From contig NZ_JAIOTY010000001.1 in the NCBI RefSeq assembly GCF_019931275.1, forward strand, positions 1,336,650-1,400,649: a stretch of 64,000 nt of DNA, written 5' to 3'. The number at the start of each line of letters is the position of its first letter. Position 1 is the first letter of the stretch. This stretch comes from Nitratidesulfovibrio sp. SRB-5 (GTDB taxonomy: Bacteria > Desulfobacterota > Desulfovibrionia > Desulfovibrionales > Desulfovibrionaceae). The position numbers and the translations under genes were made by a program. The notes under the pieces are model-generated. The model was not told where the DNA came from, did no database searches, and was given only the letters and a program-made list of their open reading frames with translations. Positions 39,200 to 49,609 of the stretch are shown here, piece after piece.

Positions 39200-40124
39200 G
39201 ATCAAGACCCGCCTGCGCGACGCTGCCGCCGGGGTGGAACGCTACCTGGCCGCGTGCCTGGCCGACCGGGGCATTCCCGCACGGCTGCGCGCCTCCATGG
39301 AATACAGCCTGAACGCTGGCGGCAAGCGGGTGCGGCCTGTGCTGTGCCTGACCACCGCCGCGCTGTTCGGCCTGCCCACGGAACGGGTGATGCCCTTTGC
39401 CGCCGCCATAGAAATGATCCACACCTATTCGCTCATCCACGACGACCTGCCCGCCATGGACGACGACGACCTGCGGCGCGGCAAGCCCTCTAACCACAAG
39501 ATGTTCGATGAAGCCACGGCCATTCTGGCCGGTGACGGCCTGCTCACCGACGCCTTCGATTTCATGGCGGGCGTCGGGGCCGGCGTCGCGGCAGCAGCAG
39601 GTGACGAAAACGGCGGCAACGCCGCCATCCCCGCCGCCAACGTGCTGGCGGCCCTGCGCGCCGTGGCCCGCGCCGCCGGTGCCTCCGGCATGGTGGGCGG
39701 TCAGGGGCTGGACATGGAATACACTGGCCGCACGGGCGTGACTCTGGAAGAAATGGCCGCCATGCACGCCATGAAGACCGGGGCGCTGCTGCGCGCGTCG
39801 TGCCTGTCCGGCGCGCTGCTGGCAGGTGCCGACGCCGACGCGCAGGCCCGCATCGCCGACTACGGCGCGCACATCGGCGCGGCCTTCCAGATCGTGGACG
39901 ACATCCTCGACGAGGTGGGCGACGAGGCGGAAATCGGCAAGCCCGTGGGCAGCGACGCGGAGCAGGGCAAGACCACCTATCCTTCGCTGCTGGGCGTGGA
40001 GCGCAGCCGCGCCCTGGCCCATGAACGGGCCGACGCGGCCATCGAACGGCTGTCGCCTTACACCGGTCCGGACGCAGATTTCCTGCGCAGCCTGGCGAGC
40101 TATATCGTCGATCGCGCTTCGTAG
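39183..40124 (+). CDS. ispA: Polyprenyl (farnesyl/geranylgeranyl) diphosphate synthase
   Basis: Chain-elongating prenyltransferase joining DMAPP and IPP. 313 residues. The first aspartate-rich motif is in [20 protein letters not shown], the second in [26 protein letters not shown] and GGQGLDMEY are family landmarks. A small alanine- and glycine-rich insert ([13 protein letters not shown]) is present mid-protein. Product chain length cannot be fixed from sequence alone. It precedes dxs, the usual xseB-ispA-dxs order. Confidence 0.94.
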   Translation: MLTPSEIKTRLRDAAAGVERYLAACLADRGIPARLRASMEYSLNAGGKRVRPVLCLTTAALFGLPTERVMPFAAAIEMIHTYSLIHDDLPAMDDDDLRRGKPSNHKMFDEATAILAGDGLLTDAFDFMAGVGAGVAAAAGDENGGNAAIPAANVLAALRAVARAAGASGMVGGQGLDMEYTGRTGVTLEEMAAMHAMKTGALLRASCLSGALLAGADADAQARIADYGAHIGAAFQIVDDILDEVGDEAEIGKPVGSDAEQGKTTYPSLLGVERSRALAHERADAAIERLSPYTGPDADFLRSLASYIVDRAS

Positions 40125-40206
40125 AACCGCGCGAGCATCACGGCACGGCAACAACGCACTGCATCACCGGGCGCGTCCAGCGCGGCCCGATAACGGATAT
40201 CCACGC

Positions 40207-42147
40207 ATGACCGAGCAGCTACCGCCTTCGCGTTCTCCCCAGGGACAGCTTGTTGGCACGCCCCTTCTGGATTCCCTCGCCAGCCCGCGCGACGTGGCCG
40301 GTCTGGCGCCCGAACAGGTGCAGCAACTGGCCGACGAGTTGCGCCAGCGCATCATCGCCACCGTGTCCCGCAACGGCGGGCACCTTGCCCCCTCGCTGGG
40401 CGTGGTGGAACTGACCATCGCCCTGCTGACCTCGTTCGATGCCGGGCGGGACAAGGTGATCTGGGACGTGGGGCATCAGGCCTACGCCTGGAAGCTGCTT
40501 ACCGGGCGCGCGGCAGATTTCCATACGCTGCGACGGGGCGGCGGCATCAGCGGCTTTCCCAAGATGGCGGAAAGCCCGTACGACCACTTCGGCGTGGGGC
40601 ATTCCTCCACGTCCATCTCCGCCGCGCTGGGCATGGCCATGGCGCGCGACCTGGCCGGGGGCGACAACAATGTCGTGGCCGTCATCGGCGACGGCTCCAT
40701 GACCGCCGGTCTTGCCTTCGAAGGGCTGAACCAGGCCGGGGCCATGGACCGCAAGCTCATTGTCGTGCTGAACGACAACGAGATGTCCATTTCCAAGAAC
40801 GTGGGGGCGTTGTCGCTGTTCCTCAGCCGCAACCTGTCCAAGCGCTGGGTGCGCCGCATGAAGAAGGACATGGAAACCTTCATGCGCTCCATCCCCGGCA
40901 TCGGCGAGGACATGCTGGGCTACGCCAAGCGCAGCGAGCACAGCCTGAAGGGGTTCTTCACGCCGGGCATGCTGTTCGAGGCGTTCGGGTTCAACTACAT
41001 CGGCCCGGTGAACGGGCACGACGTCAAGGCGCTGACCCGCACCTTCGACATGGCCCGCACCCTGGACGAGCCGGTGCTGCTGCACGTGCTGACCCGCAAG
41101 GGCAAGGGCTACGCCCCGGCGGAGACCAATCCCACCCATTTCCACGGGGTGGGCCGCTTCGAGCCGGAAACGGGCAAGGCCGCCAAGCTGGCCGATGCCC
41201 CGGCGCTGCCCAGCTTCACCGACGTGTTCGGCGAAACCCTGTGCATGCTGGCCGACGAGGACAAGCGGGTCATAGCCATCACCGCCGCCATGCCCGAGGG
41301 CACCGGCACCAGCTGCTTCTGTGCGCGCCACCCCGAGCGGTTCGTGGATGTGGGCATCTGCGAGCAGCACGCGGTGACCTTTGCCGCGGGCCTTGCCACG
41401 CAGGGGCTGCGCCCGTTCGTGGCCATCTATTCCACCTTCCTGCAACGCTCGTACGACCAGGTGGTGCACGACGTGTGCATCCAGAACCTGCCGGTGGTCT
41501 TCTGCGTGGACCGGGCCGGGCTGGTGGGCGAGGACGGCCCCACCCACCACGGAGTGTTCGATATTTCCTACCTGCGGCACATCCCCAACATGCACATCCT
41601 GGCCCCGCGAGACGAAGCGCAGCTGCGCCATGCCATGAGCACCGCGCTGGCTCTGGATGCCCCGGTGGCCGTGCGCTACCCCCGCGGAGTGGGCACGGGG
41701 GCCGCGCTGCCCCCGCGCGGCGAGGTGCTGCCCCTTGGCCGGGGCGAGGTGCTGAAGCAGGGCGAAGGGCTGGCCGTCATTGCCTGCGGCAGCCGGGTGC
41801 CCCCGGCGCTGGAGGCGGCGGAACGGGTGGCCGAGGATTCGGGCCGCCAGGTCACCGTGTTCGACGCGGTGTGGGTGAAGCCGTTGCCGGAAGCGCAACT
41901 GCTGGAACTGGCCGCCACCCATGACGCACTGCTGCTGGTGGAGGAAAACGCCCTGGCGGGCGGCTTTACCTCTGCCGTGCTGGAATGCCTGTCCGACAAC
42001 GGCGCGCTGCGCGGGCAGACCATCCGCAGGCTGGGCGTGCCCGACCACTTCGTGGAGCACGGCAGCCAGAAGGAATTGCGGGCCAAGCTGGGCCTGTGCG
42101 TGGACGGCATCGAGGAGACTCTGCGGTCCATGCTGGGGGTGGAGTAG
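40207..42147 (+). CDS. dxs: 1-deoxy-D-xylulose-5-phosphate synthase
   Basis: Thiamine-diphosphate enzyme that joins pyruvate and glyceraldehyde 3-phosphate, the first step of the non-mevalonate pathway. 646 residues from the ATG at 40207; a longer frame overlapping ispA is not coding. The ThDP-binding motif runs from VIGDGSMTAGLAFEGLN to LIVVLNDNEMSIS. GHSSTSISAALGMA lies ahead of it, and the transketolase pyrimidine domain has DVGICEQHAVTFAAGLA. A strong terminator follows. Confidence 0.97.
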   Translation: MTEQLPPSRSPQGQLVGTPLLDSLASPRDVAGLAPEQVQQLADELRQRIIATVSRNGGHLAPSLGVVELTIALLTSFDAGRDKVIWDVGHQAYAWKLLTGRAADFHTLRRGGGISGFPKMAESPYDHFGVGHSSTSISAALGMAMARDLAGGDNNVVAVIGDGSMTAGLAFEGLNQAGAMDRKLIVVLNDNEMSISKNVGALSLFLSRNLSKRWVRRMKKDMETFMRSIPGIGEDMLGYAKRSEHSLKGFFTPGMLFEAFGFNYIGPVNGHDVKALTRTFDMARTLDEPVLLHVLTRKGKGYAPAETNPTHFHGVGRFEPETGKAAKLADAPALPSFTDVFGETLCMLADEDKRVIAITAAMPEGTGTSCFCARHPERFVDVGICEQHAVTFAAGLATQGLRPFVAIYSTFLQRSYDQVVHDVCIQNLPVVFCVDRAGLVGEDGPTHHGVFDISYLRHIPNMHILAPRDEAQLRHAMSTALALDAPVAVRYPRGVGTGAALPPRGEVLPLGRGEVLKQGEGLAVIACGSRVPPALEAAERVAEDSGRQVTVFDAVWVKPLPEAQLLELAATHDALLLVEENALAGGFTSAVLECLSDNGALRGQTIRRLGVPDHFVEHGSQKELRAKLGLCVDGIEETLRSMLGVE

Positions 42148-42189
42148 GGCGGCGGAAGGTTCCGTTTGCGGGCTACCATGCAATGAACG

Positions 42190-42227
42190 CGGCGGCGGGA
42201 GGTTACTCCCGCCGCCGTTCGTTTTTT
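42190..42227 (+). terminator. Rho-independent terminator after dxs
   Basis: A 12-bp GC stem (42190-42201 with 42206-42217) with the loop GTTA, then TTCG and six T residues. It ends the xseA-dxs operon. Confidence 0.9.
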
Positions 42228-42336
42228 GCGAAGTGTCCGGTTGGCAATGGGCCAGAAACTGCCAACAACTGCCCCTCAACCCGCCATCAACTGCCCATCA
42301 ACCGGAGAGTGGCGGATATGGTGCCGATGCCGGGCG

Positions 42337-44652
42337 TTACTCCCGCATTTCCGCGATGATCGACTTCAGTTCCACGGCCAGCCGGGCCAGTTCGGTCACG
42401 GCCTGCGACGACTGGCCCATGGCTTCCGCCGTTTCCGAGGCGATGCGGTTGATGTCTTCCGTGCCGCGCCCCACCTGTTCGCTGGCGGCGGACTGCTGCT
42501 CGCTGGCGGCGGCAATGGCGCGCACGTTGTCCGAGGTGCGCTCCACCAGCCCCACGATGCTGCGCAGTGAATCGCCGGAAAGGTTGGCGGTGCGCGTGCA
42601 GTCCACGATGGCGGCGGTGGTGTTTTCCGTGCTCTGGATGTTGGCCCGCGCGCTCTGCTGCACCGAGCGGATGTAGCCGCCCACCTCGCTGGTGGCGGTC
42701 ATGGTCTTTTCGGCCAGTTTGCGCACCTCGTCGGCCACCACGGCAAATCCGCGCCCGGCGTCACCGGCCCGGGCGGCCTCGATGGCGGCGTTCAGCGCCA
42801 GCAGGTTGGTCTGGTCGGCAATGTCGGCGATGACCGTCATGATCTGGCCGATGCCGTCGGCCTGGCGGCCCAGTTCGGTCATGTCGGCCTTCAGGGTTTC
42901 GGCCTGCCCGTTGATGGCGTTGATGGTGTTCACCACCGATTCCACCAGCCGCGCGCCCTCCTGGGCCTGCGAGCGGGCGGAATCGGCCAGGTCCGCCGTT
43001 TCCGCGGCGTTGCGCGCAACGCTCATGGAGGCGGAGTTCATTTCCTCCACGGCGGCGGCAGCCTCTGCCGTGCGGCTGCGCTGCTCGTCGCTGCCGCGTG
43101 ACGACTGTTCGATCTGCGCGGCCAGTTGTTCGGACGCCGAGGCCAGCATGTTGGCCACTTCGTCGGCCCTTACCGCGGCATGGGCGATGCGTTCGTTCTG
43201 CTGCTCTATGCGGGCGTGTTGGGTCTTGATGTCCGTCTGGTCCGAAATCAGGGCAAACCCGGCGATGAGCGTGCCGTCTAGGTCGTACATGGGGGCGGCG
43301 TCCACGCTGGCGTGCAGCCGCGCGCCCTTGCGGCCCGCCAGTTCCGTCTGCACGCCGCGCTGGGGGCTGCGCTCGCGCATGCAGGTGCCGATGACCGTGG
43401 GGTGGTTGTCGTCGCCGTGGAAAATGCGCCCCACCGGCACCCCCATGAAGGCTTGCGGGTCGCCGTCGATCTGCATGTAGTCGAGGGTGGTGCGGTTGAC
43501 GAACAGCACCTGCTGGTCGGGCCCGGCCACCACGCAGGGCAGGGTGATGCCGTCCAGCAGCCCCTGGGCAAAGCCCAGCTTGTGCTTGAGTTCGCCCACC
43601 ATGGTCCGCACGTTGTCACCAAGGCTGCGGAATTCATACTTGAAGTCCTGACGCAGGACGGCCTTCAGGTCGCCACCGGCCACGGCGCGGGTAAATGCCT
43701 CTATGTCCGCCACCGGTCGGGCCACAAGGCGGCGCACCAGCAGAGACACCACGCCCGCCAGCACCAGCAGCGCCGCCGCGCCGATGCCCAGCAGGGTGTT
43801 GCGTTGGGCAACGGCCGTACCGGCCAGTTCGTCGGTGTAGGCACTCATGCACACCAGCCAGCCGGTGGCGGGGTCCGTGGTGACGGTCAGGTACTTGCGT
43901 TCGCCCTTCCAGTCGTAGAAGGCGCTGCCGTTTTTCATGGACAGGGCGGTGCGCACGAATTCGTGCTCGGTCACGTCCTTGAGCATCATGTCCCTGTCGG
44001 GGTGGGCGATGATGTTGCCTCTGCCGTCCAGCATGAAGCCGTAGCCCCGCTGGCCGAAGTGCAGCCCGCTGACGAAGGTGGAGGTGAAGTTTTCCCAGCG
44101 CGGAAAGATGCCCACCCCGCCGATGACGCGGCCATCGGCATCGCGGATGGCCTTCACCGCCACGAAGATGAACATGTTGCCGCCGCCGGTCTTGGCGGTG
44201 ATGATGGACTTGCCGATGAAGGTGTCCTGCCCGGCCATGACCGCCTTGAAGTAGTCGCGGTCGCCGCGCTTGCCTCCGGTCAGGTCTTCCATGTCGGCGT
44301 TGATGCCCGCGCGGATGATGCCCTTGTCGTCGAACACGATGACCGACCAGATGTTGCCGTCGCCGCGCACCACGTCCTTCAGGCGGTTCTGGGCGGTGGC
44401 GGCGTCGCCGGTCAGGGCTTCCAGCACCAGGCGCTGCTTGGCAAGCTGGTTGATGGTGCCGGTAAAGTTCTGCACGTACAGCGCAAGCGCATCGCGCGCG
44501 CTGGTGCCTGCCTGTTCCATGGAGTGCTGTTCCAGTTCCAGCGCCATGCGGTACGAGGAACCCGTCACGTAGTATATGATGCCGCCGAATACCGCGATGA
44601 CGGCCAGCATGACGGAAATTATGAATACCGGTGCGACGCTTTTGACGCTCAT
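42337..44652 (-). CDS. Methyl-accepting chemotaxis protein with dCache, HAMP and PAS domains
   Basis: 771 residues from the ATG at 44652, with GGGGGG upstream. A first membrane segment ([20 protein letters not shown]) is followed by a double-Cache sensor (about residues 40-290, with [10 protein letters not shown] and [17 protein letters not shown]), a second membrane segment, and a HAMP domain. A PAS domain follows ([20 protein letters not shown]). The cytoplasmic signalling hairpin is [20 protein letters not shown]. It should relay small-molecule binding to CheA; the ligand is unknown. Encoded alone, without che genes. Confidence 0.92.
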   Translation of the reverse strand: MSVKSVAPVFIISVMLAVIAVFGGIIYYVTGSSYRMALELEQHSMEQAGTSARDALALYVQNFTGTINQLAKQRLVLEALTGDAATAQNRLKDVVRGDGNIWSVIVFDDKGIIRAGINADMEDLTGGKRGDRDYFKAVMAGQDTFIGKSIITAKTGGGNMFIFVAVKAIRDADGRVIGGVGIFPRWENFTSTFVSGLHFGQRGYGFMLDGRGNIIAHPDRDMMLKDVTEHEFVRTALSMKNGSAFYDWKGERKYLTVTTDPATGWLVCMSAYTDELAGTAVAQRNTLLGIGAAALLVLAGVVSLLVRRLVARPVADIEAFTRAVAGGDLKAVLRQDFKYEFRSLGDNVRTMVGELKHKLGFAQGLLDGITLPCVVAGPDQQVLFVNRTTLDYMQIDGDPQAFMGVPVGRIFHGDDNHPTVIGTCMRERSPQRGVQTELAGRKGARLHASVDAAPMYDLDGTLIAGFALISDQTDIKTQHARIEQQNERIAHAAVRADEVANMLASASEQLAAQIEQSSRGSDEQRSRTAEAAAAVEEMNSASMSVARNAAETADLADSARSQAQEGARLVESVVNTINAINGQAETLKADMTELGRQADGIGQIMTVIADIADQTNLLALNAAIEAARAGDAGRGFAVVADEVRKLAEKTMTATSEVGGYIRSVQQSARANIQSTENTTAAIVDCTRTANLSGDSLRSIVGLVERTSDNVRAIAAASEQQSAASEQVGRGTEDINRIASETAEAMGQSSQAVTELARLAVELKSIIAEMRE

Positions 44653-44690
44653 GGTCCCCCCAAAGAATGCAATGTTTCGATCGTATATGA

Positions 44691-44720
44691 AATGTAGCGC
44701 CATGGCACGGATGCTGTCAA
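44691..44720 (-). promoter_or_regulatory. Probable sigma70 promoter of the chemoreceptor gene
   Basis: On the minus strand TTGACA (44720-44715), 18 bases, then TACATT (44696-44691), about 38 bases before the ATG at 44652. Confidence 0.55.
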
Positions 44721-44759
44721 GAAATAGGGGCACTACCGGGGATATGGGGGTAAACAGAA

Positions 44760-44789
44760 GTGGCGCATCCGATACGCGGAATGCGCCAC
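44760..44789 (-). terminator. Hairpin at the 3' end of the MarC gene
   Basis: GTGGCGCAT pairs with ATGCGCCAC, 9 bp; on the minus strand it is followed by TTCTGTTT. Probable terminator for the gene ending at 44827. Confidence 0.65.
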
Positions 44790-44826
44790 CCGAACGGCAA
44801 GTACGCCACGATTTGCTGGAGTGCTG

Positions 44827-45450
44827 TTACAACGATGTCACGAACAGGCGTATGCCGTTTTCCAGCATCTGCACGGCCATCATGATGAGCACGAGGCCCA
44901 TCAGCCGTTCCATGGCGCGCATGGTGCGGGGGCCCAGCAGGCGGGCTATGTCCGGGGTAAAGGCCATGATGGCGGCGGTGGCCGTCCAGGCCATCAGGAT
45001 GCCCGCCAGCACGTTGATCTGGGACATCATGCCGCCCTGGGCCTGCCGGGCAAAGACCATCACCGCCGCCAGCAGCGAGGGCCCGGCGATGAGCGGCACG
45101 GCAATGGGCACGATGAACGGATCGTGGGCCACGGCTTCCGTGTCGCCCTCCTGCGGCGGAAAGACCATCTTCATGGAAATGATGAACAGGATCAGCCCGC
45201 CTGACAGGCGCAGGGTGGACTGTTCGATTTCCAGCATGCCCAGCAGCGCATCGCCCAGCGCGTGAAAGCCCAGGATGATGCCGAGGGCGAACAGCAGTTC
45301 GCGCCGCAGGATGGCGCGCTGCCGGGCCTCGCCGTGTTCGCGCAGCATGCCGAGGCAGGCGGCGGCGTTGCCCACCGGGTCCATGATGAGGAACAGCGGC
45401 AGGGCGATCTCGAAGGCGGTGCGAAAGTTGAAGGCGTCGAACATGTGCAT
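44827..45450 (-). CDS. MarC-family integral membrane protein
   Basis: 207 residues with about six hydrophobic helices. Family landmarks are ALPLFLIMDPVGNAAACLGM near residue 20 and DPFIVPIAVPLIAGPSLLAA, the conserved second motif. MarC (UPF0056) proteins lie in the inner membrane; their role is unsettled, and an early link to antibiotic resistance was not upheld. An internal ATG two codons in (MFDAFNF) is an alternative start. Confidence 0.9.
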   Translation of the reverse strand: MHMFDAFNFRTAFEIALPLFLIMDPVGNAAACLGMLREHGEARQRAILRRELLFALGIILGFHALGDALLGMLEIEQSTLRLSGGLILFIISMKMVFPPQEGDTEAVAHDPFIVPIAVPLIAGPSLLAAVMVFARQAQGGMMSQINVLAGILMAWTATAAIMAFTPDIARLLGPRTMRAMERLMGLVLIMMAVQMLENGIRLFVTSL

Positions 45451-45636
45451 ATCCGTCTTTGGGGCATAGCCGGTGTAGGGGAAGGTTCGTTGCTCGCGGC
45501 GGTCCGTGCTGCCCGTGCGGTTGGGCGATGATCCGCTGCCGGGCCCGGCACGGCAGACAAACGGATTCGCCCGGCGGGGCCACGCTGTCGCGGGTGCCGC
45601 CGGGCGGAAACTGTCGGGCGGCGCCGCCGCGCGCGG

Positions 45637-46029
45637 CTATTCGTCGATTTCCATGTACGTGGCCGACTGGGCGGCCTTTTCCGACACGGTGACGGCATGC
45701 AGGCGCACCCCGTGCGGGGCAAGGCGCGGGGTCAACTGTTGCCAGATGTGCCGCGAAAGGTTCTCGGACGAGGGGTTGATGGTGTCGAACGGCGTGACGT
45801 CGTTCAGGTTCTTGTGGTCCAGGGTGTCGAGCACCGCGTTCAGTTCGCGCTTCAGCACCTTGAAATCCAGCACGATTTCCGTGTCGCCGGTCAGGCGGTC
45901 GCCCTCGGCCACCATTTCCACGGCAAAGTTGTGGCCGTGCATGGATTCGCATTTGCCTTCGTAGTGGCGCAGCGCGTGCGAGGCGCAGAACTCCGAGCGC
46001 ACGGTCAGCCGCCAGATGGATTTCTTCAC
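45637..46029 (-). CDS. queD: 6-carboxytetrahydropterin synthase (QueD family)
   Basis: Makes 6-carboxy-tetrahydropterin from dihydroneopterin triphosphate for queuosine and related 7-deazaguanines. 130 residues from a GTG at 46029 with AGGAG seven bases upstream; an upstream ATG (46074) lacks that support. Catalytic and zinc residues appear in FCASHALRHYEGKCESMHGH. ENLSRHIWQQL and VSEKAAQSATY match the C-terminal glutamate region. It lies 58 bases after dnaE on the same strand. A pyruvoyl-tetrahydropterin synthase paralog is the alternative. Confidence 0.88.
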   Translation of the reverse strand: MKKSIWRLTVRSEFCASHALRHYEGKCESMHGHNFAVEMVAEGDRLTGDTEIVLDFKVLKRELNAVLDTLDHKNLNDVTPFDTINPSSENLSRHIWQQLTPRLAPHGVRLHAVTVSEKAAQSATYMEIDE

Positions 46030-46087
46030 GGTGTGTCTCCTGGGCGATGAGGCCAAAGAAAGCGAAAAGGCCAATTGGGGGCAGCCC

Positions 46088-49000
46088 CTACTCCGGGCCT
46101 TCGGTCCAGTGGGCGATGTCCGTCTCGAACGCCGGGCCGGGCTGGACCATCCACTGCGGGCCGAACTGCAACAGGCATTCGGACTCGTCCACCACCAGGC
46201 GCACGTTCACCGGCACCGGGCCGCGATGCCGCTCCAGAATGGCGCGCAGTGCGGCAAGGCTGGCGGGCTCCACGCGGGGCAGGGGCATGTCGATGGTCAC
46301 GGGCTGGTCGCTGGCGCCGCAGGCGCGGGCCAGCGGAATGACCTTGTCGCCCAGCAGCTTGATTTCGCGCGGGGTGTCGTCGTCTTCTTCGGTCATGCCC
46401 GTCGAGCCGGACATGCCGTCACCGCCCCCGCCGTTCCTGCCGCCATCGTCGTTCTGCTGCTTGCTGATGGTGGCCTCCAGCAGGAGCGGCTGGTCGGACT
46501 TCAGCAGTTCGCGGAACTCCGCGTACGGTTCGGGAAAGAACACGCATTCGCCGGACGCGGTAAGGTCTTCCACCTGCAAAAAGGCCATGCGCGCGCCCTT
46601 TTTGGTCATGTGCTCCTTGATGCCGGTGACCAGCACGGCGGTCTTCAGCGACATGCCGGGGGCCATGTCCCGCGTTTCTTCCAGCGGGGTAAGGCGCAGG
46701 CGGAACAGTTCCTTGCGGTAGGGCTGGAGCGGGTGGCTGGTCAGGAAGAAGCCCAGCGCCTCCTTTTCGAAGCGCAGCTTCTGGTCGTCGTCCCACTCCT
46801 GGGCCTGCTGCTCTTCGCAGTCGAAGCCGATGCCGGGGCACACGGCGGGTTCTTCCGGCACCATGGTGAACAGCGAAACCTGGTTGGATTCCTTGTCCTT
46901 CAGGCGCTTCTGGGCCTTGCTGACCACGTTGTCCAGCGCGGCCAGCATGCCCGCGCGGGTGCAGCCCAGGCAATCGCACGCGCCGCCCTTGATCAGGCTT
47001 TCCAGCACGCGCTTGGTCACCTTGCGCAGGTTAACGCGCATGCACAGGTCCAGCAGCGAGGCGAACACCCCGCCTTCCTCGCGGGCATCCACGATTTCGC
47101 GGATGGCTTCGTCGCCCACGTTCTTGATGCCGCCAAGGCCGAAGACGATGGCCCCCTCGTGCACGGTGAATTCGCGGCGGCTGGCCTGCACGTTGGGCTG
47201 CAACACGGCGATGCCCATGTCCTTGCACGCGGCCACGTACTTCAGCAGCTTGTCCTGGTTGCCCATTTCCGACGTGAGCAGGGCGGCCATGAATTCCGTG
47301 GGAAAGTGCACCTTCAGGTACGCGGTGTAGTACGAGATGAGCGCATAGGCCGCGCTGTGCGACTTGTTGAAGCCGTACTCCGCGAACTTTTCCATCAGGT
47401 CGAAGATTTCGTCGGCCGTGGCCTTGGGGACGTTGTTCTTCTGTGCGCCCTCCACGAATTTGATGCGCTGCTGGCCCATTTCCTCGGCGTTCTTCTTGCC
47501 CATGGCGCGGCGCAGAAGGTCCGCGCCGCCCAGGGTGTAGCCCGCCGCGATCTGGGCGATCTGCATCACCTGTTCCTGGTACACGATGACGCCGTAGGTA
47601 TCGCGCAGGCAGTCTTCCAGCGAGGGCAGGGGGTAGGTGACGGGCACCTCGCCGTGCTTGCGCTTGATGAATTCGTCCACCATGCCCGAACCCAGCGGGC
47701 CGGGCCGGTACAGGGCCAGCATGGCGATGACGTCGTCGAAGCAGGACGGCTTGAGCATGCGCAGGTACTGGCGCATGCCCGAACTTTCCACCTGGAAGAT
47801 GCCGTCGGTGTCCCCGCGCGAGTACAGTTCGTAGGTTTCCGCGTCGTCCAGGGCCAGGGTGTCGAGGTCGGGCGGGGTCTTGCCCTGCCGGGCGATCTCG
47901 TCCAGCGAATCCTGCACCAGGGTCATGGTGCGCAGGCCCAGAAAGTCGAACTTCACCAGCCCGACCTTCTCGACCATCTTCATGTCGAACTGGGTGACTA
48001 TTTCACCCTTCTTTCCCCGGTACAGCGGCAGGTAGTCGCGCATGGGCCTGTCGGAAACCACGACGCCCGCAGCGTGGGTGGAGGCGTGGCGCGAAAGCCC
48101 TTCAAGCCGCATGGAAACGTCCAGCAGCTTGCGGATCTGCGGATCGGTCTTGTACAGCGCGGCCAGGTCCGGTTCCGCGTCGATGGCCTTCTTGACCGTC
48201 ATCTTCAGGTCTTCGGGCACCAGCTTGGCGATGCGGTCGGTCTCGGCAAAGGTCATGCCCAGGGCGCGGCCCACGTCGCGCACCACCGCTTTCGCCTTCA
48301 TCTTCCCGAAGGTGGTGATCTGCGCCACCATGTCTTCGCCGTACTTCTCGCCCACGTACCTGATGACCTCGGTACGGCGGCGTTCGCAGAAGTCCACGTC
48401 GATATCGGGCATGGACACGCGTTCGATGTTCAGGAAGCGTTCGAACAGCAGGTTGTACGGGATGGGATCGAGGTTGGTGATGCGCAGCGACCACGCCACC
48501 AGCGAACCGGCGGCGGAACCGCGCCCCGGACCCACGGGAATGCCGTTGTCCTTGGCCCAGTTGATGAAGTCCTGCACGATGAGGAAGTAGCCGGGAAAGC
48601 CCATCTGGCCGATGACGTCCAGTTCCAGCTCAAGGCGCTTCCAGTACAGGTCGTGGTCGATGGTGTCGCGGTTGGGGTGGCGTTCCAGGCGGCGCTTCAG
48701 CCCTTCGCGCGAGAGGCGGCGAAACTCGTCCTCCAGGGTCATGCCCTCTGGCAGGGCATACACGGGAAAGACGTACTTGCCGAATTCGAACTTCACCGCG
48801 CACTGCTCGGCGATGCGCCCGGTGTTGGCCACGGCGTCGGGCACGTGGGCGAACGCCTTTTCCATTTCCTCCGGCGACTTGTAGTACAGTTCCTTGGTCT
48901 CGAAGCGCATGCGGCGCTCGTCGTCCACCTTGGCCTGGGTCTGGATGCACAGCAGCACGTCGTGGGCTTCCACGTCGCTGGCTTCCAGGTAGTGGCAGTC

Positions 49001-49609
49001 GTTGGTGGCCACCAGGGGCAGCCCGGTGTGGTCGGCGAGCTCGATGAGCTTCTCGTTCAGCTCGTCCTGTTCCTTCAGGCCGTTGGACTGCAATTCCAGA
49101 TAGAAGTTGCCGGGGTAGATGGCTTCGTATTCGCGGGCGATGCGGATGGCATCGTCCATGCCGCTGCGCAGGAGCGCGCGCGGCACCTGCCCGGCCAGGC
49201 AGGCGGAAAGGGCGGTGATGCCGCCCGAGTACTGGCGCAGCAGGTTCATGTCCACGCGCGGCTTGTAGTGAAAGCCGTGCAGAAAGCCGTGGGATACCAG
49301 CTTGACCAGGTTGTGGTAGCCTTCGTTGTCACGCGCCAGCAGCACCAGGTGGTGGCGCACGCGGGCCAGCTCCGAGGTCTTGTCCGTGTGGTCGTTGGCC
49401 ACGTAGACTTCGCAGCCGATGATGGGCTTTATGCCGAACTGCTTGCAGGTATTGTAGAAATAGACGGCGCCGTAAAGGTTGCCGTGGTCGGTGATGGCGG
49501 CGGCGGGCATGCCGAAGTCCACCGCCTTGGCGCACAGGTCCTTCAGGCGGATGGCCCCGTCGAGCAGGCTGTATTCGGTGTGGCAATGCAGATGAACGAA
49601 ATCGGACAT
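46088..49609 (-). CDS. dnaE: DNA polymerase III alpha subunit
   Basis: Replicative polymerase. 1173 residues from the ATG at 49609 (MSDFVHLHCHTEYSLLDGAI). The N-terminal PHP domain keeps metal-type histidines (HLHCH, ITDHGN). Polymerase aspartates D402 and D404 lie in PDIDVDF, just after GPGRGSAAGSLVAW; the third is in the VKFDFLGLRTM region. A helix-hairpin-helix and an OB-fold follow. A short acidic, glycine-rich insert (NDDGGRNGGGGDGMSG) sits in the C-terminal part near residue 1060. The long plus-strand frame across this gene is an artefact. Confidence 0.97.
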   Translation of the reverse strand: MSDFVHLHCHTEYSLLDGAIRLKDLCAKAVDFGMPAAAITDHGNLYGAVYFYNTCKQFGIKPIIGCEVYVANDHTDKTSELARVRHHLVLLARDNEGYHNLVKLVSHGFLHGFHYKPRVDMNLLRQYSGGITALSACLAGQVPRALLRSGMDDAIRIAREYEAIYPGNFYLELQSNGLKEQDELNEKLIELADHTGLPLVATNDCHYLEASDVEAHDVLLCIQTQAKVDDERRMRFETKELYYKSPEEMEKAFAHVPDAVANTGRIAEQCAVKFEFGKYVFPVYALPEGMTLEDEFRRLSREGLKRRLERHPNRDTIDHDLYWKRLELELDVIGQMGFPGYFLIVQDFINWAKDNGIPVGPGRGSAAGSLVAWSLRITNLDPIPYNLLFERFLNIERVSMPDIDVDFCERRRTEVIRYVGEKYGEDMVAQITTFGKMKAKAVVRDVGRALGMTFAETDRIAKLVPEDLKMTVKKAIDAEPDLAALYKTDPQIRKLLDVSMRLEGLSRHASTHAAGVVVSDRPMRDYLPLYRGKKGEIVTQFDMKMVEKVGLVKFDFLGLRTMTLVQDSLDEIARQGKTPPDLDTLALDDAETYELYSRGDTDGIFQVESSGMRQYLRMLKPSCFDDVIAMLALYRPGPLGSGMVDEFIKRKHGEVPVTYPLPSLEDCLRDTYGVIVYQEQVMQIAQIAAGYTLGGADLLRRAMGKKNAEEMGQQRIKFVEGAQKNNVPKATADEIFDLMEKFAEYGFNKSHSAAYALISYYTAYLKVHFPTEFMAALLTSEMGNQDKLLKYVAACKDMGIAVLQPNVQASRREFTVHEGAIVFGLGGIKNVGDEAIREIVDAREEGGVFASLLDLCMRVNLRKVTKRVLESLIKGGACDCLGCTRAGMLAALDNVVSKAQKRLKDKESNQVSLFTMVPEEPAVCPGIGFDCEEQQAQEWDDDQKLRFEKEALGFFLTSHPLQPYRKELFRLRLTPLEETRDMAPGMSLKTAVLVTGIKEHMTKKGARMAFLQVEDLTASGECVFFPEPYAEFRELLKSDQPLLLEATISKQQNDDGGRNGGGGDGMSGSTGMTEEDDDTPREIKLLGDKVIPLARACGASDQPVTIDMPLPRVEPASLAALRAILERHRGPVPVNVRLVVDESECLLQFGPQWMVQPGPAFETDIAHWTEGPE